Assembly: GCF_002582035.1 (NCBI RefSeq)
Contig: NZ_NUQE01000037.1
Span: forward strand, 1-52,483
Reading direction: 5' to 3'
DNA length: 52,483 nucleotides
Source of the DNA: Bacillus pseudomycoides
Lineage (GTDB): Bacteria > Bacillota > Bacilli > Bacillales > Bacillaceae_G
Shown here: positions 17,159-25,714 of the stretch, in pieces
Numbering within the stretch: the stretch's first letter is position 1
Layout of the letters: the number at the start of each line of letters is the position of its first letter
Notes under the pieces: model-generated
What the model was told of the DNA's origin: nothing
Seen by the model: only the letters and a program-made list of their open reading frames with translations
Databases searched by the model: none
Translations under genes and position numbers: made by a program

Positions 17159-18061
17159 TTACAAGGTAGCTTCTTTTTGCTCTGGAACAAATAATTCTAA
17201 ACAGTGATATATATTTTCAAACTCCATTGGTGCATCACCGCCGTACTCACCGTCTAAATTAATCATTAATTTTTCTGGAGAATGTACTTTAATTCGATTT
17301 GCTTGTGTGTATAATACTTTCGGATTATTTATATGCTCACCGCGCTGAGCTTGCGTTGCTGCCTTAATTAGGTCTGCAATAGAACCCTTTTTTAATATTA
17401 ACAAATCAAACAAACCATCATTAATAGATGCATACGGCGCTACTTTTTCAAAGCCGCCGACAGAGCGTGTATTCGTAATTAAAAACATTGTAATTTCTTC
17501 TTGCAGCAGCTTTCCATCATACTCAATTTCTACATATGTTGGATGCAAAGATGGTAACATTTCAATACCTTTTAAATAATATGCAAGTTGTCCAAGTACT
17601 GTTTTTAATTTACTTGGCACTTCATATGTTAATTCTGTAATGCGGCCACCGCCAGCAATATTAATAAAATATGTATCATTTGCTCTTCCAAGATCAAGAG
17701 GTACCGTTTGACCAGCACAAATGATATCAGCAGCTTCTTCGATTGAGCGAGGCACACCAATCGCTCGCGCAAAGTCATTTGTCGTTCCAACTGGGATAAT
17801 CCCAAACTTTGGAAGATGATCATTTCCAACTAACCCATTTACAACTTCATTTAACGTACCATCGCCGCCTGCTGCAATAACAACATCAAACTTACGCTCC
17901 GCCGCTTGCCTCGCTGCCACAGTCGCATCTCCAGGGCCTGTCGTCGCATGACATGACGCTTCATACCCTGCTTTCTCTAATTTTTGTAGTACTTCTGGCA
18001 AGCTCTTCTTAAATAACTCACGACCAGAAGTTGGATTATAAATAATTCTTGCACGTTTCAT
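17159..18061 (-). CDS. dgkB: Diacylglycerol kinase
   Basis: A 300-residue soluble lipid kinase that phosphorylates diacylglycerol to phosphatidic acid, recycling the lipid released during lipoteichoic acid synthesis. The N-terminal IIYNPTSG strand and the nucleotide-binding GGDGT at residues 65–69 followed by LNEVVNGL are family marks, as are GIIPVGTTNDFARA and the NDGLFDLLIL segment. Length fits DgkB rather than the small membrane DgkA. The ribosome binding site is poor, with no clear AGGAG before the ATG at 18061. In B. subtilis this gene sits near yerO–yerP and rlmCD; here it stands alone after gatB. Confidence 0.92.
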   Translation of the reverse strand: MKRARIIYNPTSGRELFKKSLPEVLQKLEKAGYEASCHATTGPGDATVAARQAAERKFDVVIAAGGDGTLNEVVNGLVGNDHLPKFGIIPVGTTNDFARAIGVPRSIEEAADIICAGQTVPLDLGRANDTYFINIAGGGRITELTYEVPSKLKTVLGQLAYYLKGIEMLPSLHPTYVEIEYDGKLLQEEITMFLITNTRSVGGFEKVAPYASINDGLFDLLILKKGSIADLIKAATQAQRGEHINNPKVLYTQANRIKVHSPEKLMINLDGEYGGDAPMEFENIYHCLELFVPEQKEATL

Positions 18062-18336
18062 ATAACATTAGCACAGGAAAACCCTCATTCATCAAAAAGG
18101 GAAAGGAATAGCCGCCAAGCATTTGCTTAGCACTCCTATGCGTACCCTCCTCTCAATTCTACATGTATTTCCTTCAACCTAACAAAGCAGTATAATTTCA
18201 TTGTTAACACTAAATGAACATTTATTTCATATCATATCATGAAAAAATTCTCTTTAAATTTAGATTTATCATTATTACAACCTTTTTGCAACTATCATAC
18301 CATACTTAACTGAAGGCATTTTCCTTATATTTGTCA

Positions 18337-18390
18337 GTTAATCAAACGTTTGTTTAAACAAAATGCCATTTAAACAAACGTTTGATTAAC
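18337..18390. promoter_or_regulatory. 22-bp perfect inverted repeat, operator-like
   Basis: Arms at 18337–18358 and 18369–18390 (GTTAATCAAACGTTTGTTTAAA and its complement, given here as GTTAATCAAACG plus TTTGTTTAAA) flank a ten-base spacer. Each arm contains the palindrome-like AAACGTTTGTTT found in many TetR-family operators. The gatB terminator at 18395 already explains termination, so this may be an operator left from a deleted regulator and efflux gene pair. The remaining gap (18062–18336) shows no gene. Confidence 0.45.
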
Positions 18391-18394
18391 TCAG

Positions 18395-18420
18395 AAAAAC
18401 ACCCATATTTGGGTGTTTTT
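18395..18420 (-). terminator. Terminator of the gatCAB operon
   Basis: AAAAACACCCA and TGGGTGTTTTT form a hairpin with a short loop, about 80 bases past the gatB stop. Confidence 0.85.
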
Positions 18421-18502
18421 CTGTTTAATCTTCGTTGTTGCATTCTCACTTCAGCGGCTTCTCTTCTTCATATCCTAAGCGAACCGCCTTCATTTTTCGT
18501 GC

Positions 18503-19933
18503 TTATCGCTTGTTAATCTCTTCAAGTAAAATTTTGTTAACAAGCGGTGGATTTGCTTGTCCTTTTGTTGCTTTCATAATTTGACCAACTAAGAAACCAA
18601 TTGCGCGGTCTTTACCGTTTTTAAAGTCTTCAATAGACTGTTCGTTATTATCAAGAATTTCTGTTACGATCTTACGAAGTGCTCCTTCGTCAGAAATTTG
18701 AACAAGACCTTTTGCTTTTACGATTTCTTCTGGGTCTCCGCCTTTTTCAATTAACTCGTTAAATACTTTTTTCGCAATTTTAGACGAAATTGTACCTTTT
18801 TCAATTAATTGAATCATTTTAGATAAACCAGCTGGTGTTAAAGCTACGTCTTTTAATTCTTTTTGTTGTTTGTTTAAGTATGCTAGTACTTCACCCATTA
18901 ACCAGTTTGATGTTAATTTTGCGTCTGCACCATCTGCAACCGTTGCTTCGAAGAAATCAGACATCTCTTTCGTTAATGTTAATACGTGTGCATCATAAGC
19001 TGGTAAGCCAAGCTCTTCCACATAACGTACTTTACGAGCATCTGGAAGTTCAGGAATAGAAGCACGCACGCGTTCTTTCCACTCATCATCGATATAAAGT
19101 TCAACTAAATCTGGCTCTGGGAAGTAACGGTAATCGTCAGATCCTTCTTTCACACGCATTAAGATTGTTTTCTTCGTTGCTTCATCATAACGACGTGTTT
19201 CTTGTTGGATGATACCACCAGATAATAGTTCTTTTTCTTGACGTGTCTGTTCAAACTCAAGACCTTTTTGTACGTAAGTGAAAGAGTTTAAGTTTTTCAG
19301 CTCTGCTTTTGTACCGAATTTTTCTTGTCCAACTGGACGAAGAGAAATGTTCGCATCACAGCGAAGAGAACCTTCTTCCATCTTACAGTCAGATACGCCT
19401 GTATATTGAATGATTGATTTTAGCTTTTCTAAATACGCATACGCTTCTTCTGGTGTACGCATATCTGGCTCAGATACGATTTCGATTAACGGCATACCTT
19501 GGCGGTTGTAGTCTACTAATGAGTAACCTTCGCCTGTATGTGTTGATTTACCTGCATCTTCTTCTAAATGAAGACGTGTAATACCGATACGTTTCTTTTT
19601 ACCGTCTACTTCAATTTCAATCCAACCATTTTCTCCAATTGGTTTATCATATTGAGAGATTTGGTAAGCTTTCGGGTTATCTGGATAGAAATAGTTTTTA
19701 CGGTCAAATTTTGTTTCTGTTGCGATTTCACAGTTTAATGCCATTGCAGCTTTCATTGCAAAGTTAACTGCTTCTTTATTTAGAGTTGGAAGCACCCCAG
19801 GATATCCTAAGTCAATTACACTTGTTTGTGTATTTGGATCAGCTCCGAATTCTGTTGGACTCGCAGAGAAAATTTTCGAATTTGTTTTTAACTCAACGTG
19901 AACCTCTAAACCGATAATTGTTTCAAAATTCAT
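18503..19933 (-). CDS. gatB: Asp-tRNA(Asn)/Glu-tRNA(Gln) amidotransferase subunit B
   Basis: The tRNA-binding and kinase subunit (476 residues) of GatCAB, which converts misacylated Glu-tRNA(Gln) and Asp-tRNA(Asn) to the correct aminoacyl-tRNAs. The N-terminus [17 protein letters not shown] and the segment [19 protein letters not shown] are family signatures of the cradle domain that binds magnesium and activates the tRNA-linked acid with ATP. The C-terminal 150 residues hold the helical and YqeY-like tail domain that contacts tRNA. It follows gatA by 14 bases and is the last gene of gatC–gatA–gatB. Confidence 0.96.
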   Translation of the reverse strand: MNFETIIGLEVHVELKTNSKIFSASPTEFGADPNTQTSVIDLGYPGVLPTLNKEAVNFAMKAAMALNCEIATETKFDRKNYFYPDNPKAYQISQYDKPIGENGWIEIEVDGKKKRIGITRLHLEEDAGKSTHTGEGYSLVDYNRQGMPLIEIVSEPDMRTPEEAYAYLEKLKSIIQYTGVSDCKMEEGSLRCDANISLRPVGQEKFGTKAELKNLNSFTYVQKGLEFEQTRQEKELLSGGIIQQETRRYDEATKKTILMRVKEGSDDYRYFPEPDLVELYIDDEWKERVRASIPELPDARKVRYVEELGLPAYDAHVLTLTKEMSDFFEATVADGADAKLTSNWLMGEVLAYLNKQQKELKDVALTPAGLSKMIQLIEKGTISSKIAKKVFNELIEKGGDPEEIVKAKGLVQISDEGALRKIVTEILDNNEQSIEDFKNGKDRAIGFLVGQIMKATKGQANPPLVNKILLEEINKR

Positions 19934-19947
19934 CTATGCTCGCCTCC

Positions 19948-21405
19948 TTACAGACTTGCTTTTTTTGTATGATAATCTGTTGCTTGCTCGAACGCATGTG
20001 CAACGCGATAAATTGTTGCTTCATCGAAATGTTTACCAATAATTTGCAGTCCAAGCGGCATGTTGTTCGCGCCGAATCCACATGGAACAGAAATTGCTGG
20101 AACACCTGCTAAGTTTACTGGAATTGTTAAAATGTCGTTTGCATACATTGTCATTGGATCATCGATTTTTTCGCCCACTTTAAACGCTGGAGTTGGCGTT
20201 GTTGGTCCAATAATAACGTCATAGTTTGCAAATACATTTTCAAAGTCATTTTTAATTAATGTACGTACTTGTTGTGCTTTTTTGTAATATGCATCATAGT
20301 AACCAGAGCTAAGTGCAAATGTACCAAGCATAATACGACGTTTTACTTCATCACCGAAGCCTTCGCTACGTGTATTCTTATAAAGATCGATTAAGTTATT
20401 CACATTATCAGAACGAACGCCGTAACGTACGCCATCAAAACGTGAAAGGTTAGCAGACGCTTCAGAAGAAGAAATTAAATAGTATGCTGCTAATGCATAT
20501 TTAGAGTGTGGAAGTGACACTTCTTCCCAAGTTGCGCCCATGCCTTCTAACACTTTTAAAGCAGCTAGTACGGACTCGCGAGCCTCTTCGCCAACACCTT
20601 CACCTAAATATTCTTTTGGTACAGCAATGCGTAAGCCTTTTACATCACCTGTTAAACCAGCTAAGTAGTTACCAACTTCAATATTTGCAGAAGTTGTATC
20701 CATGCGGTCAACACCTGAAATAGCTTGCAGTAAGTATGCATTGTCTTCTACTGTACGTGTAATCGGTCCAATTTGGTCAAGTGAAGATGCAAATGCAACT
20801 AAACCGAAGCGAGATACACGACCATATGTTGGTTTTAAACCAACAACGCCGCAATATGCAGCCGGTTGACGGATAGAACCACCTGTATCAGAGCCTAAAG
20901 AGAACAATACTTCTCCTGCCGCTACTGCTGCTGCAGAACCACCACTAGATCCACCTGGAACATAATCTAAATTCCATGGGTTCTTTGTCGCATAAAAACC
21001 AGAGTTTTCATTAGAAGAGCCCATCGCAAACTCGTCCATGTTTAATTTACCGATTGTAATTGTGTCAGCAGCGTTTAGCTTTTGCACAACTGTTGCATCG
21101 TAAATTGGATCGAAGTTTGCTAATATTTTACTCGCACACGTTGTACGAAGACCTTTTGTTACAATGTTATCTTTCACACCAATTGGCATACCAAATAGTA
21201 AACCATTATCTTCAGCGCCTAATTTTGCATCTAATTCTTTCGCTTTTGCACGTGCATTTTCTTCATCTAATGTAAGAAACGCTTTTACGTTATCTTCAAC
21301 ATCCGCAATACGTTTGTAAGATTCATCTACTAAATCCGTAACGGAAATTTCTTTGCTTTGTAATTTTTTATGTAACTCTGATACAGAACGATCAAATAAT
21401 GACAT
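19948..21405 (-). CDS. gatA: Asp-tRNA(Asn)/Glu-tRNA(Gln) amidotransferase subunit A
   Basis: The amidase subunit (485 residues) that releases ammonia from glutamine for transamidation. The Ser-cisSer-Lys triad of the amidase signature family is complete: K78 in IGVKDN, S153 in [16 protein letters not shown] and S177 in [11 protein letters not shown]. The substrate pocket segment [14 protein letters not shown] and a conserved GPTTPTPAF loop are present. It is translated from ATG 21405 with GAGGGGA upstream, and lies between gatC and gatB with short gaps. Confidence 0.96.
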   Translation of the reverse strand: MSLFDRSVSELHKKLQSKEISVTDLVDESYKRIADVEDNVKAFLTLDEENARAKAKELDAKLGAEDNGLLFGMPIGVKDNIVTKGLRTTCASKILANFDPIYDATVVQKLNAADTITIGKLNMDEFAMGSSNENSGFYATKNPWNLDYVPGGSSGGSAAAVAAGEVLFSLGSDTGGSIRQPAAYCGVVGLKPTYGRVSRFGLVAFASSLDQIGPITRTVEDNAYLLQAISGVDRMDTTSANIEVGNYLAGLTGDVKGLRIAVPKEYLGEGVGEEARESVLAALKVLEGMGATWEEVSLPHSKYALAAYYLISSSEASANLSRFDGVRYGVRSDNVNNLIDLYKNTRSEGFGDEVKRRIMLGTFALSSGYYDAYYKKAQQVRTLIKNDFENVFANYDVIIGPTTPTPAFKVGEKIDDPMTMYANDILTIPVNLAGVPAISVPCGFGANNMPLGLQIIGKHFDEATIYRVAHAFEQATDYHTKKASL

Positions 21406-21420
21406 CGAAATTCCCCTCCT

Positions 21421-21711
21421 CTATTCTAAAACTGCTGGAACACGGATTTGATTATCTTTGTGATCCGGTGCATTTTTTAATACTTCTTCAACTGGTAAAC
21501 CTTTTTCAGGTACATCTTCACGCATAATATTCTTCATATCTAATACGTGAGTTGTTGGTTTTACATTTGTTGTATCTAATTCATTTAACTGCTCAGCAAA
21601 TGTAACAATTGCATCGAGTTGTTTTTGAAATTTTTCTGCTTCTTGATCTGTAATTGCAAGGCGTGCTAAATGCGCAACATGCTTTACGTTCTCAACGGAA
21701 ATTCTTGACAC
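21421..21711 (-). CDS. gatC: Asp-tRNA(Asn)/Glu-tRNA(Gln) amidotransferase subunit C
   Basis: The 96-residue stabilising subunit that wraps around the GatA–GatB interface. It has the usual opening ([20 protein letters not shown]) and the [12 protein letters not shown] and [10 protein letters not shown] segments. GGAGGTGG precedes the ATG at 21711. It is the first gene of the operon and is 15 bases from gatA. Confidence 0.95.
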   Translation of the reverse strand: MSRISVENVKHVAHLARLAITDQEAEKFQKQLDAIVTFAEQLNELDTTNVKPTTHVLDMKNIMREDVPEKGLPVEEVLKNAPDHKDNQIRVPAVLE

Positions 21712-21818
21712 GGCTAGGCCACCTCCATAATATATCGTACAATCTACAATACTATTGATGATACCAAATTTTCAGTAGTTCAAGCAAGTGAACACATGGG
21801 ACTTACGACATTTTTACA

Positions 21819-21845
21819 TAAAAAAAGAAAGGCTTTTGCCTTCCA
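21819..21845 (-). terminator. Terminator of the YiaA-like gene
   Basis: GGAAGGC and GCCTTTC form a short stem, with a long T run on the minus strand, just past the stop at 21848. Confidence 0.7.
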
Positions 21846-21847
21846 TA

Positions 21848-22081
21848 TCATTTCTCAATCGGTTCTTTTTTAGGAATGTGTTCATTATCTTCCTCATTAT
21901 CACGAATTGTTTTTTGCAGTACAAAGCAAGACATCGTTAAAAATAATGTACCTATTAAATAGTATCCTTTTACACTAAGTGGTTCATCTAGTGTATAAAT
22001 ACCAATTAACATACCAGAAAGCGCACAAACAAAAGATACCCATGCTAAAAACGTGAACGCTTGAGTGTTTCTCTTTCTCAT
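21848..22081 (-). CDS. YiaA/YiaB-type two-helix membrane protein
   Basis: A 77-residue membrane protein. The start is placed at ATG 22081 (MRKRNTQAFTFL), with GGGGGAG seven bases upstream, rather than the in-frame ATG at 22102. Two hydrophobic helices (about residues 9–28 and 38–57) flank a short loop TLDEPLSVKGY, followed by a charged tail. The arrangement and motifs fit the YiaAB two-helix domain, whose role is unknown. It is monocistronic and followed by a terminator. Confidence 0.78.
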   Translation of the reverse strand: MRKRNTQAFTFLAWVSFVCALSGMLIGIYTLDEPLSVKGYYLIGTLFLTMSCFVLQKTIRDNEEDNEHIPKKEPIEK

Positions 22082-22248
22082 TATTCTTCTCCCCCTTATC
22101 ATTACCTCATCCAGTATTCGGTGAGTATACTACCATTCATACTATGAAAACTCACGTAAAATACCCTATCTCTTGTATTACTCTAGCATACATACAATTC
22201 TTTATAAAGAACAAAACGAATATAGTCTGAAAAGTTAAAAATAATCAT

Positions 22249-22277
22249 TTGACATTTATTGAGATTGAACATAAAAT
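22249..22277 (+). promoter_or_regulatory. SigA-type promoter of the marR gene
   Basis: TTGACA at 22249–22254 and TAAAAT at 22272–22277 are separated by 17 bases, close to consensus. The start of transcription would fall just before or inside the operator-like site at 22286. Confidence 0.7.
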
Positions 22278-22285
22278 GAAAATAA

Positions 22286-22306
22286 ATATTACGAACCTCG
22301 AAATAT
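22286..22306 (+). promoter_or_regulatory. 21-bp near-palindrome, putative MarR operator (upstream of marR)
   Basis: ATATTACGA-ACC-TCGAAATAT: arms match at eight of nine positions. Its reverse complement agrees with the site at 22835–22855 at 18 of 21 positions. It lies immediately downstream of the -10 box, a position suited to repression of the regulator's own gene. Confidence 0.6.
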
Positions 22307-22322
22307 ACGGGAGTGGAAATAA

Positions 22323-22805
22323 TTGCTGCAATACGAACACTTTTTAAATTTACTGCTTGATAACGCAAAAAAGCTTTTCTATCCAGAAGAATGGGTAAGC
22401 ATTGATTTATCACTTTCAAAAACAGAAGTATTCTGTCTGCTCTGGATGGAACGAAATACAGACATTACGATGAGTAAAATTTCAGAACTTCTTGATATTC
22501 CAATGAGTACAACGACAGGTGTCGTCAATCGTCTCGTAAAAAAAGGATATATTGAGCGGTATCGCAATGAAAGTGATCGTCGTATTGTATTGATTCGTTT
22601 AACAGAAGCTGGAATACAGCTTGTAGAAGAAGTAAAACAAAATGCTGCTCATTACTTCAATCTTGTGACTGAAGCACTATCAGAAGAAGAAAAAGCATTT
22701 TTACTACAAATCTTCCAAAAAATAATGAATCACATCGCTAAGTCACAACAAAAAACAGAAGAAAAGCTTATTTCGCCTAAAATGAAAAACATTCCGATTG
22801 AGTAA
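22323..22805 (+). CDS. MarR family transcriptional regulator
   Basis: A 160-residue winged-helix regulator. The start is a TTG at 22323 (MLQYEHFLNLL) with GGGAGTGG upstream; no ATG start with a good site is available. The winged helix spans about residues 45–105: MSKISELLDIPMSTTTGVV is the helix-turn-helix and YRNESDRRIVLIRLTEAG the wing, a MarR hallmark. Flanking helices form the dimer interface. Near-identical 21-bp palindromes before this gene and before the downstream ATPase suggest it represses both itself and that operon. The inducing signal is not visible from sequence. Confidence 0.88.
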   Translation: MLQYEHFLNLLLDNAKKLFYPEEWVSIDLSLSKTEVFCLLWMERNTDITMSKISELLDIPMSTTTGVVNRLVKKGYIERYRNESDRRIVLIRLTEAGIQLVEEVKQNAAHYFNLVTEALSEEEKAFLLQIFQKIMNHIAKSQQKTEEKLISPKMKNIPIE

Positions 22806-22826
22806 AACCCCACTGCGGGTTTTTAT
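22803..22826 (+). terminator. Terminator after marR
   Basis: AAAACCC and GGGTTTTT form a short hairpin directly at the marR stop, so the downstream ATPase probably needs its own promoter. Confidence 0.6.
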
Positions 22827-22834
22827 TCAAAGAA

Positions 22835-22868
22835 ATATTTCGACTCTCGTAATATTCGACTATCGAAA
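22835..22868 (+). promoter_or_regulatory. Tandem near-palindromes, putative MarR operators upstream of ATPase
   Basis: ATATTTCGA-CTC-TCGTAATAT (22835–22855) is the inverted match of the site before marR. A second overlapping palindrome with core TTCGA-CTA-TCGAA (22855–22867) follows directly and ends just before the AAAGGGG ribosome binding site, so a bound protein would block transcription or its start. Confidence 0.6.
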
Positions 22869-22881
22869 CAAAGGGGATATG

Positions 22882-24063
22882 ATGATGAGAATTATTTTGT
22901 ACACAGGTAAAGGCGGCGTGGGAAAAACAAGTATTTCAGCAGCAACAGCAATGCAAAGTGCAAAGCAAGGATTAAAAACATTAGTCATGAGCACAGACCC
23001 TGCACATAGTTTAGGAGATTCATTCGGTATTAAACTTTCTTCAGAGCCGCAAGAAATTCGTGAAAACCTATGGGCACAAGAAATTAATACAATCTATGAA
23101 ATGGAAAAAGGCTGGGGCAAACTGCAAAAATATATTACATTACTATTCACATCAAAAGCAGCTGACGACATTACTACAGAAGAACTTACTATGTTCCCAG
23201 GTATGGAAGATTTAATTAGCTTACTTCGTGTATTAGATTACTATAAACAAAAAACATATGATGTCATCATTATTGATTGTGCTCCAACCGGTGAAACATT
23301 AGCTATGCTAAGCTTCCCTGATATTCTCGGCTGGTGGATGGAAAAACTATTTCCAATTAAACGGAAAGTACTAAAAGTTGTACGTCCTGTTGCACAGCCG
23401 CTTATTGGATTCCCCCTTCCTACCGATGATGCCATGGATGAATTAACACGTACTCTCGAACAACTCGGTGAAATGAGAGATATTTTATCCAACCGAGAAG
23501 TCACGAGTATTCGCATTGTTGTAAATCCAGAAAAAATGGTTATTAAAGAAGCTCAGCGCAGCTTTACGTATTTAAATCTATACGACTACAATGTCGATGC
23601 CATCATGATAAATCGCGTCATTCCTAATACCGTCACAGACCCTTATTTTCAAGCCTGGAAAGATACACAAAAGAAATATAAAACATTGATTCAAGATAGT
23701 TTTCAGCCGCTTCCTATTTACGAAGCACCTATGTTTGAACAAGAAGTAGTTGGCTTATCTATGTTAGAGCGTGTTGGTGATGCTTTGTTTAAAAATGATT
23801 CGGATCCAACTGCGGTGAAATTCAACGGACGAACGCAATATGTAACAAAAAACGGAGACGAATATATTTTTATTCTTTCGATTCCATTCTCTGATAAAAG
23901 TGAACTCTCTTTAAATCAAAAAGGAGACGAACTCATTATTCGTGCTGGTTCTATAAAACGAAACATTACATTACCAAAAACATTAACGCATTTATCCATT
24001 CAAGGTGCAAAATTTGAAGATGATGTACTCAACATTCGGTTTGGAGGTGTCGTTCATGCGTGA
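22882..24063 (+). CDS. ArsA/Get3-type ATPase with C-terminal HSP20-like domain
   Basis: A 393-residue cytoplasmic ATPase. Among three consecutive ATGs, 22882 is chosen (five bases after GGGG); 22885 is also possible. Residues 4–16 carry the deviant Walker A of the ArsA/MinD class (YTGKGGVGKTS), with STDPAHSLGDSF (switch I) and IIIDCAPTGETLAML (switch II). From about residue 325 an HSP20-like beta-sandwich (ArsA_HSP20) follows: EYIFILSIPF, ELSLNQKGDELIIRAG, ITLPKTL. The protein has only one cysteine, so the arsenite-binding cysteines of classical ArsA are missing and no arsenic genes are nearby. A Get3-like role in handling a client protein is more likely, but untested. The downstream 64-residue frame overlaps its end by eight bases. 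Confidence 0.85.
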   Translation: MMRIILYTGKGGVGKTSISAATAMQSAKQGLKTLVMSTDPAHSLGDSFGIKLSSEPQEIRENLWAQEINTIYEMEKGWGKLQKYITLLFTSKAADDITTEELTMFPGMEDLISLLRVLDYYKQKTYDVIIIDCAPTGETLAMLSFPDILGWWMEKLFPIKRKVLKVVRPVAQPLIGFPLPTDDAMDELTRTLEQLGEMRDILSNREVTSIRIVVNPEKMVIKEAQRSFTYLNLYDYNVDAIMINRVIPNTVTDPYFQAWKDTQKKYKTLIQDSFQPLPIYEAPMFEQEVVGLSMLERVGDALFKNDSDPTAVKFNGRTQYVTKNGDEYIFILSIPFSDKSELSLNQKGDELIIRAGSIKRNITLPKTLTHLSIQGAKFEDDVLNIRFGGVVHA

Positions 24064-24250
24064 GGATTTATTGCGGAAAATGATTCGGACAAAGATAGAA
24101 GTTGGAGGATACGTTATAAACAGATTACCTGCCCCGCTTCAGCAGCAAGCACACGAGGTGCTGAATATGTTCCAGGAAGAACTAACTTCTTATATAAAGG
24201 AACAGAAACAACCTGCGGAAACTTCTTTAAAACGTGTAACAATAGAATAA
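24056..24250 (+). CDS. Small 64-residue protein translationally coupled to the ATPase
   Basis: I do not recognise the family. The start ATG at 24056 lies inside the last codons of the ATPase gene, with GGAGGTG five to six bases upstream, so translation is probably coupled. The sequence (MREDLLRKMIRTKIEVGGYV...) is amphipathic with a basic N-terminal helix, a short PAPL break, a predicted helix (QQQAHEVLNMFQEELTSYIKEQ) and a polar tail. There is no membrane segment or cysteine. Overlap and shared terminator suggest it works with the ATPase, perhaps as an adaptor, but this is inference. Confidence 0.75.
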   Translation: MREDLLRKMIRTKIEVGGYVINRLPAPLQQQAHEVLNMFQEELTSYIKEQKQPAETSLKRVTIE

Positions 24251-24258
24251 ATGCCTAA

Positions 24259-24288
24259 GAAAAGACCAGGAAAAATTCTGGTCTTTTC
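24259..24288 (+). terminator. Terminator of the ATPase operon
   Basis: GAAAAGACCAG and CTGGTCTTTTC form a perfect stem with a T-rich tail, just after the small gene's stop. Confidence 0.85.
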
Positions 24289-24400
24289 AATTTTAATTTA
24301 GTGTAAATTTCTTTATCTCACATTTTTCTAAAAGGAAAACCCCATAAAATAATGGAATAATTAAAGGAATACAAAATCGAAACTGGGGGCTGTAACGAAA

Positions 24401-24964
24401 ATGAAAACTGCTCTTTTACTCGTCGACATCCAAAATGATTATTTTCCAAACGGAAAGATGGAACTGCGAAATGCTAGCGAAGCAAGTGAATATGCAAAAC
24501 GTATGCTTCAACATTTCCGTGAAACAAATCAGCCTATTTTCCATATCCAGCATGTTTCCACTCGCGAAAATGCAACATTTTTTCTTCCAAATACAGAAGG
24601 CGTACATATTCATGAGAATGTTCGTCCCCTGCAGCAAGAAACAGTCATATTGAAGCATTATCCAAATAGCTTTCGAGAAACTTCATTATTACAAGAATTA
24701 CAAGATTTACAAATCAAACAGGTTGTTATATGCGGCATGATGACACATATGTGCATTGATGCTACAGTACGAGCAGCCTTTGATTTTGGCTTTACATGTA
24801 CAGTGTTGCATGATGCATGTGCAACGAAAGACTTAATCTTTAAAAATGTTTCTATTCCAGCTGTATACATTCACAATACAATTCTAGCTTCCTTAAACGA
24901 AGTGTACGCTGAGATAATCAGCACAGAAGAGTTTTTACAGCGCGAAAAATCCCTTTTGACTTAA
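24401..24964 (+). CDS. Isochorismatase-family cysteine hydrolase
   Basis: A 187-residue cytoplasmic hydrolase with the full catalytic triad of the isochorismatase/nicotinamidase fold: D9 in LLVDIQNDYF, K85 in VILKHYPN and C118 in GMMTHMCIDATVRAA. The family hydrolyses small amides or ester-like bonds, and related Bacillus proteins include nicotinamidase PncA and YecD-like enzymes; the substrate here cannot be assigned. The conserved metal-site pattern of PncA is not evident. The start follows GGGGGC at a distance, an unusually weak site. It stands alone between terminators. Confidence 0.85.
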   Translation: MKTALLLVDIQNDYFPNGKMELRNASEASEYAKRMLQHFRETNQPIFHIQHVSTRENATFFLPNTEGVHIHENVRPLQQETVILKHYPNSFRETSLLQELQDLQIKQVVICGMMTHMCIDATVRAAFDFGFTCTVLHDACATKDLIFKNVSIPAVYIHNTILASLNEVYAEIISTEEFLQREKSLLT

Positions 24965-25035
24965 GCAAAGAGATTTTTCATTTCTCTTACTCTCCCATCA
25001 GTGGACTTTTTCATTTATAGTTAATTGAAACAAAA

Positions 25036-25080
25036 AAGAAACACCGCCTTCAGCGAGCAAACTGAAAGCGGTGTCTTCTT
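25036..25080. terminator. Terminator downstream of the hydrolase gene
   Basis: AAGAAACACCGC pairs with GCGGTGTCTTCTT (one mismatch), with an inner CTTCAG/CTGAAAG stem; A-rich before and T-rich after. Confidence 0.75.
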
Positions 25081-25247
25081 GTCTAATCATAGATTTTCCT
25101 TCAAATGTATTATACAGGAAATTTATAAAATTTATACAGAGAAATATGACGAATGAATACAATTTTCTAGGAATTTTATGTGTTTTTATCGAATCAAACA
25201 AAAATAACCCCAAATAACGTAAAATGATATAAAAAAGGGGGAAATTC

Positions 25248-25667
25248 ATGAGATTTTCAATTCAACGAAATCCACTGCTTTCTCTACTCATTATTGCATT
25301 GTTCCCAATACCTTTTATTCTCTTTTTTATAGAACAAGCTGATGTAGGCTCTATTATAATAGGTATGATTATTTCACCTATTATATTTATGCTTCTATGG
25401 GCATTATTTCATTCTTATCACGAGATTACGAATACACATCTCGTTGCTGTATTTGGCTTTGTCAAAGTTATGATTCCACTTCATGAAATAACTAACATCA
25501 GATATACATACAACTTACTTTCCGCACCCGCTTGGACGTTTAAGCGCGTAGAAATTACTTATAGCAATTATGATATGGCGCTTATATCATTACCAAAAGA
25601 TCCCGATTTATTTATGAAAACAATGCAAGAGAAGTGCCCACTTCTTCATCAAAATCATTCTGTTTAA
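25248..25667 (+). CDS. Membrane protein with bacterial PH-like domain
   Basis: A 139-residue protein with two N-terminal membrane helices (about residues 11–28 and 34–54), then a soluble beta-rich domain: HEITNTHLVAVFGFVKVMIPLHEITNI resembles the opening strands of bacterial PH-like domains (bPH, DUF1200/YyaB type). The tail FKRVEITYSNYDMALISLPKDPDLF is a typical ending for this family. Function is unknown. The start has AAAGGGGGAA five bases upstream. It converges on pruA with a shared terminator. Confidence 0.72.
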   Translation: MRFSIQRNPLLSLLIIALFPIPFILFFIEQADVGSIIIGMIISPIIFMLLWALFHSYHEITNTHLVAVFGFVKVMIPLHEITNIRYTYNLLSAPAWTFKRVEITYSNYDMALISLPKDPDLFMKTMQEKCPLLHQNHSV

Positions 25668-25673
25668 TACGCA

Positions 25674-25707
25674 AAAAGACCTTCTCACTTAGGAGAAGGT
25701 CTTTCTT
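25674..25707. terminator. Bidirectional terminator between PH-domain gene and pruA
   Basis: AAAAGACCTTCTC and GAGAAGGTCTTTCTT form a perfect stem around a short loop, flanked by A and T runs. Confidence 0.88.
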
Positions 25708-25714
25708 ATACTTC

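Noticed and set aside
22882-24063. Arsenic resistance assignment for the ArsA-type ATPase
   Set aside because: Only one cysteine is present, and there is no ArsB, ArsR or ArsC gene near it.
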